Of a stretch of DNA of 64,000 nucleotides, positions 44,361 to 53,142 are shown one piece after another. Both the position numbers and the translations under genes were made by a program. Position 1 is the stretch's first letter. Each line of letters begins with the position of its first letter. This DNA comes from Frankia sp. AgB32 (GTDB taxonomy: Bacteria > Actinomycetota > Actinomycetes > Frankiales > Frankiaceae): NCBI RefSeq assembly GCF_023243045.1, contig NZ_JALKFX010000016.1:21571-85570 (forward strand), written 5' to 3'. The notes beneath the pieces were generated by a model. That model ran no database searches, had not been told where the DNA came from, and was given only the letters and a program-made list of their open reading frames with translations.

Positions 44361-44956
44361 TCAGACGGCGGCCGCCGCCAGGACGCCCAGGGCCTGTTCC
44401 GCGGCCATCGACAGGCTGGTTCGACCGTTGGGGCTCTTGCCCAGCACCCTGACGCCCTGAAGGACGGCGAGCAGGAAGGCCGCCAGCGGTCGCGGATCGA
44501 CATCCGCGCGCAGCTCGCCCTGCGCCCGGCCGCGCTCCAGCGCCGCCGTCAGCGCCACCTCCACGGTCGTCCAGCTCGTCTCGACCCGGCGACACACGTC
44601 GGCGTCCACAGCTACCCGTTCGATCGCCGCGTTGACCACCAGACAGCCACGGAAACCCTGAGCTCCCAGGCTCTGCGCGACGTAGCCCTCGACGACCATG
44701 CGCACCAGGGGCAGAACCGGGCCCGGGGGCCGAAAGCCGCCGCACGATCTCCGGATCGCGCTGCCGGATGTAACCGGTCCAGGGCCATCAGGTACAGCTC
44801 GTGCTTGCCCCCGTAGATGGCGTAGATACTTGCCCGCGCGACATCCAGGCTCTCGACGAGGGCAGACATCGACGTGGCCTCGTAACCCCGCTCCCAGAAC
44901 AGCTCCAGGGCGGCCTGCAGCGCCACGTCCTCGTCGAACTCCTTCGTGCGGGGCAT
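44361..44956 (-). pseudogene. TetR-family regulator with two frameshifts
   Basis: The first frame (ATG at 44956) gives a normal TetR helix-turn-helix: EFDEDVALQAALELFWERGY, then SMSALVESLDVARASIYAIYG and KHELYLMALDR. One extra base near 44772 moves the reading into a second frame (IRQRDPEIVRRLSAPGP), and another near 44718 into a third (LPLVRMVVEGYVAQSLGAQG to LGVLAAAAV). Removing both bases rebuilds a standard repressor of about 198 residues. It lies directly upstream of a truncated SDR gene that may have been its target. Confidence 0.8.
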
Positions 44957-44968
44957 GGCGCAACGTGG

Positions 44969-45349
44969 TCAGGCGGCGAGGTTCATCAGTTCGACGGGCT
45001 CGCCGGCCCAGCGTTCCGGCTCCGCGGTCGCGATGACCGCCTCGACGGGTCGCTCGGGTTGCGGGGCTGCCGCGTGGCGGGTGTGCGCCGCCCCCCAGGT
45101 CCGTCTGCGGGCGACGGCGATGGTGGCCGGCAGGTCGAGATCCAGGATGCCGACGCCCGGCAGGGACGCGATGTGCTCGGCGACGCCGCGGCGGATGCGG
45201 TCAGCCTCGACCAGTGCGCAGGTCGGCGCGTACAGATGGATGCCGCCGCCCTCGCCGGCCTGGCAGACCAGCCGGGAGGCGCGGCGGTTGCCGCGGGCGA
45301 TCAGGAGCATCGCGGTCGGGTCCAGGACCACGTGCAGGGGTTGGTTCAT
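44969..45349 (-). CDS. PIN-domain-like toxin
   Basis: This 126-residue protein begins MNQPLHVVLDPTAMLLIARG and has ALVEADRIRRG and ILDLDLPATIAVA. These place acidic residues where PIN-domain nucleases (VapC type) hold metal. The similarity is moderate and one or two acids are uncertain. Its ATG overlaps the stop of the upstream ribbon-helix-helix gene (ATGA). That layout is the classic antitoxin-toxin order of vapBC modules. Confidence 0.6.
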   Translation of the reverse strand: MNQPLHVVLDPTAMLLIARGNRRASRLVCQAGEGGGIHLYAPTCALVEADRIRRGVAEHIASLPGVGILDLDLPATIAVARRRTWGAAHTRHAAAPQPERPVEAVIATAEPERWAGEPVELMNLAA

Positions 45350-45624
45350 CGCGTTGCCGGCTGCCGGTACCGCGCGAACCAGCGCTGGAAGTCGGCCTCG
45401 TGCTCGGCGGCCTCTGCCGGTGTCGGGTCGTAACCGGAGAAGGCGAACAGGGCTGCGAGCGCCCGCTCCGAGCGTTCGCGCCGCTCCTCCTCCGAGTAGA
45501 CCTCGACCGAGTGGGCCAGGCGTGTCAGGTACGCCCGCAGTGACATTCCGGATTCCTGGGCGATGCGTTCCAGTCTTTCGCGGACGTCTTCCGGGACGCG
45601 GATGAGGGCTTCGGTCACGGCCAT
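45346..45624 (-). CDS. Ribbon-helix-helix antitoxin-like protein
   Basis: This 92-residue protein reads MAVTEALIRVPEDVRERLER then IAQESGMSLRAYLTRLAHSV, a typical Arc/CopG ribbon-helix-helix. A C-terminal acidic/helical part (PTPAEAAEHEADFQRWFARY) could wrap the toxin. AGGAGATGAC precedes the ATG at 45624. Its stop overlaps the PIN-like gene by four bases. Oddly, the TerD frame upstream continues without a stop straight into this gene across the poly-G tract. Confidence 0.75.
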   Translation of the reverse strand: MAVTEALIRVPEDVRERLERIAQESGMSLRAYLTRLAHSVEVYSEEERRERSERALAALFAFSGYDPTPAEAAEHEADFQRWFARYRQPATR

Positions 45625-45758
45625 GTCATCTCCTGTCAGCAGGCGCGCCGGACGGTGTCCGATTAGCCTACGACAAGTGAAGGGCAAGTTGATCTGCTTT
45701 GAGGAAAATGCTGTCGAGTGACCTGTGCGGAGCGCACAACCGGCGAGGAACGCCGACG

Positions 45759-46386
<628 letters not shown>

Positions 46387-46598
46387 GGCACTCCCTCCCT
46401 CGCCTGCCACCGGCCGCGCCGACCGGCCAGGCCCGTCCGCCTGCGAACCGGACTGCGGGCAAACTAGCAGCTACCCGCCAGCTGACCGAACACGCCAGCC
46501 GCCCGGACCCTGTCAGTGACAGGACAGCGGGCGACACCGAGGACATCAGCGTCGCAGCCGTCGCGCCCGGGGCGGCCGAGGTGTCGTTCACTGTACGG

Positions 46599-47588
46599 AT
46601 GCGCTATATCGAGGGCAGCGTCACCACAAGCCCGAAGCGGATCTCGAAGATCGGTCTTGGTACCTGGCAGTTCGGTTCCCGGGAATGGGGCTATGGCAGC
46701 GGCTACGCCGCCACGGACGCGGCCGCCATCGTCCGGCGGGCCCTGGAGCTCGGGATCACCCTGTTCGACACGGCCGAGGTCTACGGCGCGGGCCGCAGCG
46801 AGCGCATCCTCGGCGCCGCCCTGGCGAACGACCCCGACGCGTCGCAACGCGCGTACCTCGCCACGAAGATCATGCCGGTGCTCCCGATCGCCCCGGTCGT
46901 CGAGCAGCGCGCGGTCGCCAGCGCCGCCCGCCTCGGCACCCGCCATCTCGACCTCTACCAGGTGCACCAGCCGAACCCGCTGATCCGCGACCAGCGGACG
47001 ATGCCGGGGATGGTGGCCCTGCGCACCGTCGGCCTGATCGGCGACGTCGGCGTCAGCAACTACTCGCTGGACCGCTGGCGCCAGGCCGACGCGGCGCTGG
47101 GCGCCCCGGTGCTGTCCAACCAGGTGCAGTACAGCCTCGCCCGGCCGCGCCACGGGGCGGCACTGCTCGAGTTCGCCGCGGCGGAGTCCCGCATCGTCAT
47201 CGCCTACAGCCCGCTGGCGCAGGGACTGCTCTCGGGCCGTTACGACGCCTCGAACCGGCCCGCCGGGCGGATCCGCTCCGTCAACTCGCTGTTCCTGCCG
47301 GAGAACCTGCACCGGGCGGCCCCGCTGCTCGACGCCCTGCGCGAGGTCGCCGCCGCCCACTCCGCGACCCCGTCACAGATCGCCCTGGCCTGGGCCATCC
47401 ACCATCCCCAGGTCGTGGCGATCCCCGGCGCCTCCAGCGTCACCCAGCTCGAAAGCAATGCCGCCGCCGCCGACATCACCCTCGCCGCCGACGAGTACGA
47501 CGCCCTGAGCGCCGCCTCGGCCCGCTTCACCCCGACCACCGGCCCCGCGAGCCTCGCCGCCCTGGCCCGCAGCGCCCTGCACCGCTGA
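46599..47588 (+). CDS. Aldo/keto reductase
   Basis: This 329-residue NADPH-dependent oxidoreductase has the AKR layout. MRYIEGSVTTSPKRISKIGL starts the barrel, FDTAEVYGAG holds the catalytic Asp and Tyr, LATKIM the Lys and YQVHQP the His. SNYSLDRWRQADAAL follows, and the C-terminal cofactor region has AIPGASSVTQLESNA. I prefer the ATG at 46599, where the family pattern starts; a GTG at 46581 preceded by GAG is possible. The real substrate is unknown. It is divergent from the TerD gene. Confidence 0.9.
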   Translation: MRYIEGSVTTSPKRISKIGLGTWQFGSREWGYGSGYAATDAAAIVRRALELGITLFDTAEVYGAGRSERILGAALANDPDASQRAYLATKIMPVLPIAPVVEQRAVASAARLGTRHLDLYQVHQPNPLIRDQRTMPGMVALRTVGLIGDVGVSNYSLDRWRQADAALGAPVLSNQVQYSLARPRHGAALLEFAAAESRIVIAYSPLAQGLLSGRYDASNRPAGRIRSVNSLFLPENLHRAAPLLDALREVAAAHSATPSQIALAWAIHHPQVVAIPGASSVTQLESNAAAADITLAADEYDALSAASARFTPTTGPASLAALARSALHR

Positions 47589-47666
47589 GATCCCGCTCGC
47601 CCGCACGAACCCCTGCCCCACATCGCCCATCACCCGGCGCGACAGCCGTGCGTGGGAGGGACGGTT

Positions 47667-47729
47667 CCTGACTCTTCGGCAGGCTTCGGCGGGGACGAAT
47701 CGGACACGAAGCCCTGCGGAAGAGTCAGG
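47667..47729. terminator. Long near-perfect inverted repeat, probable terminator
   Basis: The left arm 47667-47688 (starting cctgactcttcggcagg) pairs with 47707-47729 (ending gcggaagagtcagg), with one mismatch and one bulge over 22-23 bases and an 18-base loop. It lies 79 bases after the aldo/keto reductase stop. No T-run follows, which is common in high-GC actinomycetes. Another possibility is a small palindromic repetitive element. Confidence 0.6.
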
Positions 47730-47831
47730 TAGACCCGTTCCCACGCATCCCTGCCGCCCAGGGCCGGCAGCCATCGCCGCCACCACCACTCGCCGTGACC
47801 CCCGGCTGCGGCCGGCGGGGCCAGAGTGGTG

Positions 47832-47862
47832 TTGACCTCACCTCCGGTTGAGGTTCTAGCGT
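47832..47862 (+). promoter_or_regulatory. MerR-type promoter with dyad operator
   Basis: TTGACC (47832-47837) and TAGCGT (47857-47862) are separated by 19 bp. The spacer contains an inverted repeat, ACCTCA and TTGAGGT. A long spacer filled by a dyad is the hallmark of promoters activated by MerR/SoxR-family regulators. It points to the regulator gene at 47922, 60 bp downstream. No MerR-family gene is in the window. Confidence 0.55.
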
Positions 47863-47921
47863 CGGCTCCCGAGGGGCCGTCACGACGCCGCGAGGCCCTG
47901 CCCGCCGCGGAAGGGACAGCC

Positions 47922-48389
47922 ATGACCCCGCACGTGCCGGAGTACCCCGACGAGGTGCTGGCCCGCCAGCCGATCGGCTACTGGACCGGCGAGGCCTACC
48001 GCACGATCGTCGGCCAGATCCGCGCCGACCTCGCCGTCGAGGGGCTCACCCAGCCACACTGGTGGATCCTCAACCACGTCGCCGGCGACTCCGGGACCTG
48101 GGACCGGGACGGTCTGGTCCGCCGGCTGGCGCGCTTCGACGATCTCGACACCGACTTCGACGCGGTCCTCGACGACCTCCTCGGCCGGGGCTGGCTGGCT
48201 CGCTCGCCCGCCGGGGCCTTCGTGCTCACCGCACGGGGCGAGGCCGGACGACAGCGGGCGGCCGAGCGCGGCGCGCGGACGAACGCGCGCATCCACGAGG
48301 GCATCAGCGCCCAGGGGTACGCCGCCGCCCTCACCGTGCTACGCCGCATGATCGCGAACCTCGATGGCGAGGCCGACCTGCCCGGCTGA
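47922..48389 (+). CDS. MarR-like winged-helix regulator
   Basis: This 155-residue protein has YWTGEAYRTIVGQIRADLAV, then QPHWWILNHVAGDSGTWDR. The recognition helix region follows (FDAVLDDLLGRGWLARSPAG) with the wing FVLTARGEAGRQRAAERG. This is the MarR-type layout. AAGGGACAGCC precedes the ATG at 47922. The promoter carries a MerR-type dyad, so this gene is probably itself controlled by another regulator. No obvious target gene lies next to it. Confidence 0.8.
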   Translation: MTPHVPEYPDEVLARQPIGYWTGEAYRTIVGQIRADLAVEGLTQPHWWILNHVAGDSGTWDRDGLVRRLARFDDLDTDFDAVLDDLLGRGWLARSPAGAFVLTARGEAGRQRAAERGARTNARIHEGISAQGYAAALTVLRRMIANLDGEADLPG

Positions 48390-48421
48390 CCCTGGCTGGC
48401 TCCGCGGGCCCGCGCGCGGAC

Positions 48422-48991
48422 TCAGCCCGCGCGGACGGTGCCGTCGGGAGCGTAGACCTCGTCGGAGGAGATGATGTGGAACGGCGGGCAGACGCCGGAC
48501 GAGTGATGGGCCGCAGCCTCCAGGGCGAGGCGCACGCGGTGCTCCGGGTCCTGGCCGCGGGTGCTGTGCAGCGAGCCGCAGGCGTACTCGTCGCCGCTGC
48601 CGACCGCGTAGTACTCGTCGACGCTGCGGCCGATCTGGTAGTCCGAGTCGATCCGGTAGAGATGGCCCCGGATCCCCACGAGGAACAGCCCGCCGCTCTC
48701 ACTGCCGGAGTCGTTGCGGGCGAAGCCGCCGTCACGCAGGCAGTCCCGGACCACGGCGATGAAGTCGGTCGCCATGAACCGATCCAGATCCCAGTCCTGT
48801 GGGGACGGCGGGACGAGGCTGTAACGGAGCAGTTGGCCCATCCGGAACGAGTCGGTGAAGCCCATGATGAACTCACCGTTGCGAAATACCTTGGTATCCG
48901 CACGCACAGTGATGGACCAGCCGGCCACACCGGCGCTGTCCCCACCGATCACGACCCGGCCGCCCTGCTGTACACCGACGATGCAGGTCAC
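48422..48991 (-). CDS. Proteasome-like Ntn-hydrolase with N-terminal Thr
   Basis: This protein of about 189 residues starts at the GTG at 48991 and begins VTCIVGVQQGGRVVIGGDSA. After removal of Met the first residue would be Thr, the nucleophile of Ntn-hydrolases of the proteasome/HslV type. GGLFLVGIRGHLYRIDSDYQ, AVGSGDEYACGSLHST and an Asp/Lys-like WSITVRADTKVF follow the fold. Such single-gene proteasome-like proteins are known in actinobacteria; partner unknown. The start is supported by the nucleophile position and a TAGCAT-like -10 close upstream, but no ribosome binding site is visible. Confidence 0.7.
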   Translation of the reverse strand: MTCIVGVQQGGRVVIGGDSAGVAGWSITVRADTKVFRNGEFIMGFTDSFRMGQLLRYSLVPPSPQDWDLDRFMATDFIAVVRDCLRDGGFARNDSGSESGGLFLVGIRGHLYRIDSDYQIGRSVDEYYAVGSGDEYACGSLHSTRGQDPEHRVRLALEAAAHHSSGVCPPFHIISSDEVYAPDGTVRAG

Positions 48992-49220
48992 GAAGCGGAA
49001 TGCTACCGGTTCGAGACGCAGACAGATGCCCCACCCGTCGCTGTCCGCCGGCTTCGTCACGGACCGTCCCGAGTGCCCCGACCGATGTCGGCTTGCCGAC
49101 CCCGCCGACCTCCCCCCGACGGGGCGCCGTAGAACCGCGGCGAGGATGTGTGGCGCGGCGCTCGGGACGGCGCCGGCGCGACGACGGCACCGGCCTGGCC
49201 GGGGAGAAGGGCATACGACC

Positions 49221-50003
49221 ATGGTGATGAAGCGGTTCATGTCGCGGCTCGGGCTGGGCAGCGCCGAGGTGGAGACCGTGCTCGACCGCCCGGACACACA
49301 GCCGGGCACCGTGGTCACGGGCCTGACCACGGTCACCGGCGGCAAGGTCGACCAGGAGATCGAGAAGATCCTCGTCGCGCTGGAGGCGACCGTCGAGGTC
49401 GACCGCGGTGACGAGACCTGGTACGAGCAGGTCACCTTCGGTTCGCAGCAGATCGGCGGTGGTTTCACGATCCACCCGGGGCAGCAGGTCAGCGGCCGGT
49501 TCGAGCTGCCAGTGCCGTGGCAGACCCCGATCACCGACGTCGGCGGCTGGCACCTGCGCGGCATGAAGATCGGCGTACGTACGAAGCTGGCGATCTCCGG
49601 CGCCGTCGACCCCGGTGACCTCGACCCGGTCAGTGTGCACCCGCTGCCGATCCAGGAGGCGGTGCTGGCGGCGCTGGGCGACCTTGGCTTCCACTTTCAC
49701 TCCGCGGACGTCGAGAAGGGCCGCCTCGCCGGCTCCGAGCTGCCGTTCTACCAGGAGATCGAGATGCGCCCGGGCGGTGAGTACGCCCGCCGGATCCGCG
49801 AGCTGGAGGTGACCTTCCTCGTCGACGCCGCCGGCACGGACGTCGTGCTGGAGGCCGACCGCCGCGGCGGTCTGCTCTCCGCCGGCGGCGACGAGCTGAG
49901 CCGTTTCCGGGTCGCCCACCACGACCTGGACCGCCGCGCGCTCGCCGGCCTGCTGCACCAGCAACTCGAACACCTCGGCCGCCGCCGCGGGCTGTTCCGC
50001 TGA
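49221..50003 (+). CDS. Spo0M-like arrestin-fold protein
   Basis: This 260-residue protein starts MVMKRFMSRLGLGSAEVETV with GGAGAAGG upstream. It continues with LDRPDTQPGTVVTGLTTVTG, VDQEIEKILVALEATVEV, ELPVPWQTPITDVGGWHLRG and LDPVSVHPLPIQEAVLAALG. This is the Spo0M family, first known as a sporulation-control protein in Bacillus; its arrestin-like fold is thought to act in protein-protein contacts. A sporulation or stress role in this actinomycete is possible. It lies divergent from the proteasome-like gene. Confidence 0.9.
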   Translation: MVMKRFMSRLGLGSAEVETVLDRPDTQPGTVVTGLTTVTGGKVDQEIEKILVALEATVEVDRGDETWYEQVTFGSQQIGGGFTIHPGQQVSGRFELPVPWQTPITDVGGWHLRGMKIGVRTKLAISGAVDPGDLDPVSVHPLPIQEAVLAALGDLGFHFHSADVEKGRLAGSELPFYQEIEMRPGGEYARRIRELEVTFLVDAAGTDVVLEADRRGGLLSAGGDELSRFRVAHHDLDRRALAGLLHQQLEHLGRRRGLFR

Positions 50004-50046
50004 CCGACGGGCACCCGATGCCGGCCCGGCGGCGGCCTGGACGGGT

Positions 50047-51090
50047 TCAGGACCCGTCGCGGTAACCGACCGTGACGTTGCCTGCGACCGTCCAGGCCCG
50101 CAGCCGGTGCGCCGCGGCGGCGTCCCGCCCGATCGAGACGTCCCGGGTGCCGCCGGCGGTGTGCACGTCCGCGTCGTACGGCGGGGCGCCGGGTGGCAGG
50201 TACACCTCGACGGATCCCGCGACGCTGCGTGCGTTGACGTCGTCCGGGGCGACCTCGGTATCGACGAGCACGTCGCCGGCCGACGTCGAGACGTCCACCC
50301 GCCGGGCGCGGGAGTCGACGATGGACACGTCGCCGGCGCTGCTCGTGGCCTCGATGTCGCCGCGGGGCCGGTCGACCTCCACGTCGCCGGCCGTGCTGAG
50401 CAGCCGTACCGGGCCGTCCAGGCCGGTGGCCGCGACGTTGCCCCCGGCGGTGTCCACATCGACGCGTGTCCCGGTGGGCACGCGCAGGTAGAGCGTGGCC
50501 GTGCAGTCCCAGAAGGCCCGGCAGTGCCGGGACACACGCACGGTGTCGCCGTCGACGTGGGTGCTCAGGGTGGGTGGCCGCAGGACGCCGCCCAGCCGCG
50601 CGACAACGCCGATGCCGCCCGGCTCGCCGCCGGCGGTGGCCGCGGGGAACGAGATGCCCGCCGCGGGCGTCTCCCCGGGGCCGTAGAGGTAGACGTCGCT
50701 GGCGGTTCCCTCGACGACGAGATGGGTGACCGAGGCGGGGAAGGCGCGCGCCTCGACACGATGCTCCCGCCCGGTGGTGCCCTGGATGACCGCGATCGCC
50801 GCGCACAGGGTGAACACGACCACGGCCAGGGCACCGAGGGCCAGCACGGCGCGCCGGCCGCGAGGTCTCCGCCGCACGGGTCCCGGCCCGTCGACGGGCG
50901 GGAAGCCGCCGAAGCCGCCGACGCTGCCGGGCGGGGCGGGCGGTGACGACCGGTCGAGCGTCGCGGAGACGGACGGCGGGCTGGCAGCGGGCTCGGACAT
51001 CGTGGGCTCAGGCATCGTGGGCTCGGACATCGCGGGCTCGGACATCGCGGGCTCAGGCATCGTGGGCTCAGGCATCGCGGGCTCAGACAT
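50047..51090 (-). CDS. DUF4097 membrane-anchored beta-repeat protein
   Basis: The protein has up to 347 residues. A repeated MSEP/MPEP pentapeptide tract (residues 1-35) comes first, then a Pro-rich cytoplasmic segment. A membrane helix (VLALGALAVVVFTLCAAIAV) is followed by an extracellular right-handed beta-helix with repeats such as GDVEVDRPRGDIEATSSAGD and STSAGDVLVDTEVA, typical of DUF4097. The N-terminal repeat contains an in-frame ATG in every unit. Its start overlaps the response regulator stop by 8 bases, so it is the third gene of the two-component operon and a possible envelope-stress component. Confidence 0.8.
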   Translation of the reverse strand: MSEPAMPEPTMPEPAMSEPAMSEPTMPEPTMSEPAASPPSVSATLDRSSPPAPPGSVGGFGGFPPVDGPGPVRRRPRGRRAVLALGALAVVVFTLCAAIAVIQGTTGREHRVEARAFPASVTHLVVEGTASDVYLYGPGETPAAGISFPAATAGGEPGGIGVVARLGGVLRPPTLSTHVDGDTVRVSRHCRAFWDCTATLYLRVPTGTRVDVDTAGGNVAATGLDGPVRLLSTAGDVEVDRPRGDIEATSSAGDVSIVDSRARRVDVSTSAGDVLVDTEVAPDDVNARSVAGSVEVYLPPGAPPYDADVHTAGGTRDVSIGRDAAAAHRLRAWTVAGNVTVGYRDGS

Positions 51091-51094
51091 CGTG
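50990..51094 (-). repeat. 15-bp minisatellite spanning the DUF4097 start
   Basis: Seven 15-bp units (gggctcggacatcgt and close variants) lie head to tail at the junction of the response regulator and the DUF4097 gene. Each unit has an ATG in the DUF4097 frame, so initiation could occur at several points. Confidence 0.85.
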
Positions 51095-51796
51095 GGCGCT
51101 CCTGCGAACGGATCCTGGTGCGGCCGGCGGCCGGTCGGTGCCGGCGTCGGTCGAGTCGAGGAAGCGCAGCACCGCGAGTACGCGGCGGTGGTCGTCCCCG
51201 TCCACCGGAAGATCGAATTTGGTGAAGATGCTGGTCACGTGCTTCTCGACGGCGCGCTCGGTGATCTGCAGGGCGGTGGCGACGGCCAGGTTGGTACGCC
51301 CCTCGGCCATCAGCCGCAGCACCTCGGTCTCCCGCGGGGTGAGCCGGTCGAGCGGGTCGCGGCGCCGTGAGCGGACCAGCAGCTGGGTGACGACCTCGGG
51401 GTCGAGCACGGTGCCGCCGGCGGCGACACGGCGCAGCGCGGCGTGGAACTCGTCGAGGTCGGACACCCGGTCCTTGAGCAGGTAGCCGACGCCCCGGCTG
51501 GCCTCGCCGGCCACCAGGTCGACGGCGTAGCGCTCCTCGACGTACTGGGACAGCAGGAGCACGCCGACCGCGGGCCACTGCCGGCGCAGCACCAGCGCCG
51601 CCCGCACCCCCTCGTCGGTGAACGTCGGCGGGAGACGCACGTCGACCACGCACACGTCCGGGGGCGCGGCGGCGACCGCGCGCAGCAGCCCTTCGGCGTC
51701 CTCGACGGCGGCGGTCACGGTGACGCCGAGCTCCTCGAGCAGGCGGGTCAGGCCCTGGCGCAACAGGACCGAATCCTCGGCGATCATGACTCGCAC
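51083..51796 (-). CDS. LuxR/NarL-type response regulator
   Basis: This 237-residue protein has a receiver domain (VRVMIAEDSVLLRQGL, phospho-Asp in VCVVDVRLPP, LLLSQYVEERYA, Lys in GYLLKDRV) and a LuxR-type helix-turn-helix (LTPRETEVLRLMAEGRTNLA, ITERAVEKHVTSIFTKF). I prefer the GTG at 51796 with GGAG five bases upstream; an ATG at 51787 overlaps the kinase stop. It should be phosphorylated by the adjacent histidine kinase and regulate envelope or stress genes, perhaps including the DUF4097 gene downstream. Confidence 0.93.
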   Translation of the reverse strand: MRVMIAEDSVLLRQGLTRLLEELGVTVTAAVEDAEGLLRAVAAAPPDVCVVDVRLPPTFTDEGVRAALVLRRQWPAVGVLLLSQYVEERYAVDLVAGEASRGVGYLLKDRVSDLDEFHAALRRVAAGGTVLDPEVVTQLLVRSRRRDPLDRLTPRETEVLRLMAEGRTNLAVATALQITERAVEKHVTSIFTKFDLPVDGDDHRRVLAVLRFLDSTDAGTDRPPAAPGSVRRSAHDV

Positions 51797-53142
51797 GGCA
51801 GCTCCAGACGCAGGGTCGTGCCCACTCCGGCCGGGCTGGTCAGGCTGAACGCGCCGTCGACGGCGCGGGCCCGGTCGTGCAGGCCGGTGAGGCCGGTACC
51901 GTCACGTTCCCGGGCGCCGCCGCGGCCGTCGTCGGCGACCTCGACGACGAGGCGCCCGTAGCCGCGGCGCACCAGTACCCGGGCCCGGGACGCGGCGGAG
52001 TGCCGGGCGATGTTCGTCAACGCCTCGGCGACGAAGAAGTAGGCGACGGCCTCCGCGTCGGGATCACGCCGTGGCACCCTGTCGATGTCGATGTCGACGG
52101 GCACCGGGCAGCGGGCCGCGAGCCCGGACAGCGCCGCGTCGAGGCCGCGGTCGGTCAGCACCGAGGGGTGGATGCCGCGGGCGAGGTCGCGCAGCTCGGC
52201 GAGCGCGCGCTTGGTCTCCGTGTGCGCCTCCGCGACGAGGTCGGCCGCGCCGTCCGGGTCCTCGCCGAAGCGCGCCCGCGCCCGTCCGAGGGTCATCGCG
52301 ACGGCGACGAGGCGCTGCTGCGCGCCGTCGTGCAGGTCGCGTTCGATGCGGCGGCGCTCGGCGGCGGCGGCGGCGACCATCCCGGCCCGGCTGGACTCGA
52401 GGTCCTCGACCCGGCGGGCCAGCACTTCCTCGCCGCGCGGCGAGAGCAGCCAGCGGGCGACCTCGTAGTGCGCGGTGGCCAGGCCGCGGGCGAGCCATGG
52501 CGCGGCGAGCAGCGCGGCGGCGCCGAGGCAGACGTGCAGCGCGAGCGAGCCGCCGTAGCCGAGATCCAACCCGAAGACCCGCTCGGGGGCGCCCAGCGCC
52601 GGGGCGTACGCCGGGAACAACAGGAACGCCAGCCCGCCGCCCCAGGCGACGAACAGCAACCAGCCGCCGACCCAGCCGAACAGCGGCTGGACCACCAGCG
52701 CGTAGACCACGTCCAGCCAGCTGCCACCGGACCGCAGCCGGCGCAGCTCGCCGCGCACCAGCGCCGGCAGCCGGCGCAAGCCACCGCCGCCACCGACGCC
52801 GCCACCGACGCCGTCGGGACAGCGGGCCGGCGAGTACCGCAGCGCCAGCCGCCGGCCCAGCAGCGTCTCGAACCGCCACGCGTCGACGCTGGTGGCCAGC
52901 CGGGCCGAGAGCAGCGCGAGCCAGATCAGGGGCACGCCGACGAGTCCCACCAGCGTCAGCGGCACGCCGACGACGAGCAGGATGAAGACCATCAGGAAGA
53001 CGGGCAGGGCCAGTACCGCGGTCAGCGCGGTGAACACCGCACTCACCCAGGCCGTCCCGGCGTAGCTCCTGCCCACCAGCGCCCGGGCCCCGCCGGCGGA
53101 GACGCCGGGGCGGACGAGGCCGTCCTGCTGAACCGTGCTCAC
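51784..53142 (-). CDS. NarL-type sensor histidine kinase
   Basis: This 452-residue kinase has four hydrophobic segments in the N-terminal half (the first VFTALTAVLALPVFLMVFIL). The phosphoacceptor His is in RRRIERDLHDGAQQRLVAVA. The HATPase domain carries FFVAEALTNIARHS, VEVADDGRGG and GTGLTGLHDRA. This fits the HPK7/NarX-like class that pairs with LuxR-type regulators. The GTG at 53142 has AGGCAGG upstream. It heads the three-gene operon, overlapping the regulator gene. The sensed signal is unknown. Confidence 0.93.
   Translation of the reverse strand: MSTVQQDGLVRPGVSAGGARALVGRSYAGTAWVSAVFTALTAVLALPVFLMVFILLVVGVPLTLVGLVGVPLIWLALLSARLATSVDAWRFETLLGRRLALRYSPARCPDGVGGGVGGGGGLRRLPALVRGELRRLRSGGSWLDVVYALVVQPLFGWVGGWLLFVAWGGGLAFLLFPAYAPALGAPERVFGLDLGYGGSLALHVCLGAAALLAAPWLARGLATAHYEVARWLLSPRGEEVLARRVEDLESSRAGMVAAAAAERRRIERDLHDGAQQRLVAVAMTLGRARARFGEDPDGAADLVAEAHTETKRALAELRDLARGIHPSVLTDRGLDAALSGLAARCPVPVDIDIDRVPRRDPDAEAVAYFFVAEALTNIARHSAASRARVLVRRGYGRLVVEVADDGRGGARERDGTGLTGLHDRARAVDGAFSLTSPAGVGTTLRLELPCES

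Larger units (their letters stand above)
47589..47921. other. Intergenic region with a long hairpin and a dyad promoter
   Basis: This 333-bp interval between the reductase and the winged-helix regulator holds two clear elements, annotated separately: a strong hairpin (47667-47729) and a promoter with an inverted repeat (47832-47862). I saw no gene in it. Confidence 0.6.
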
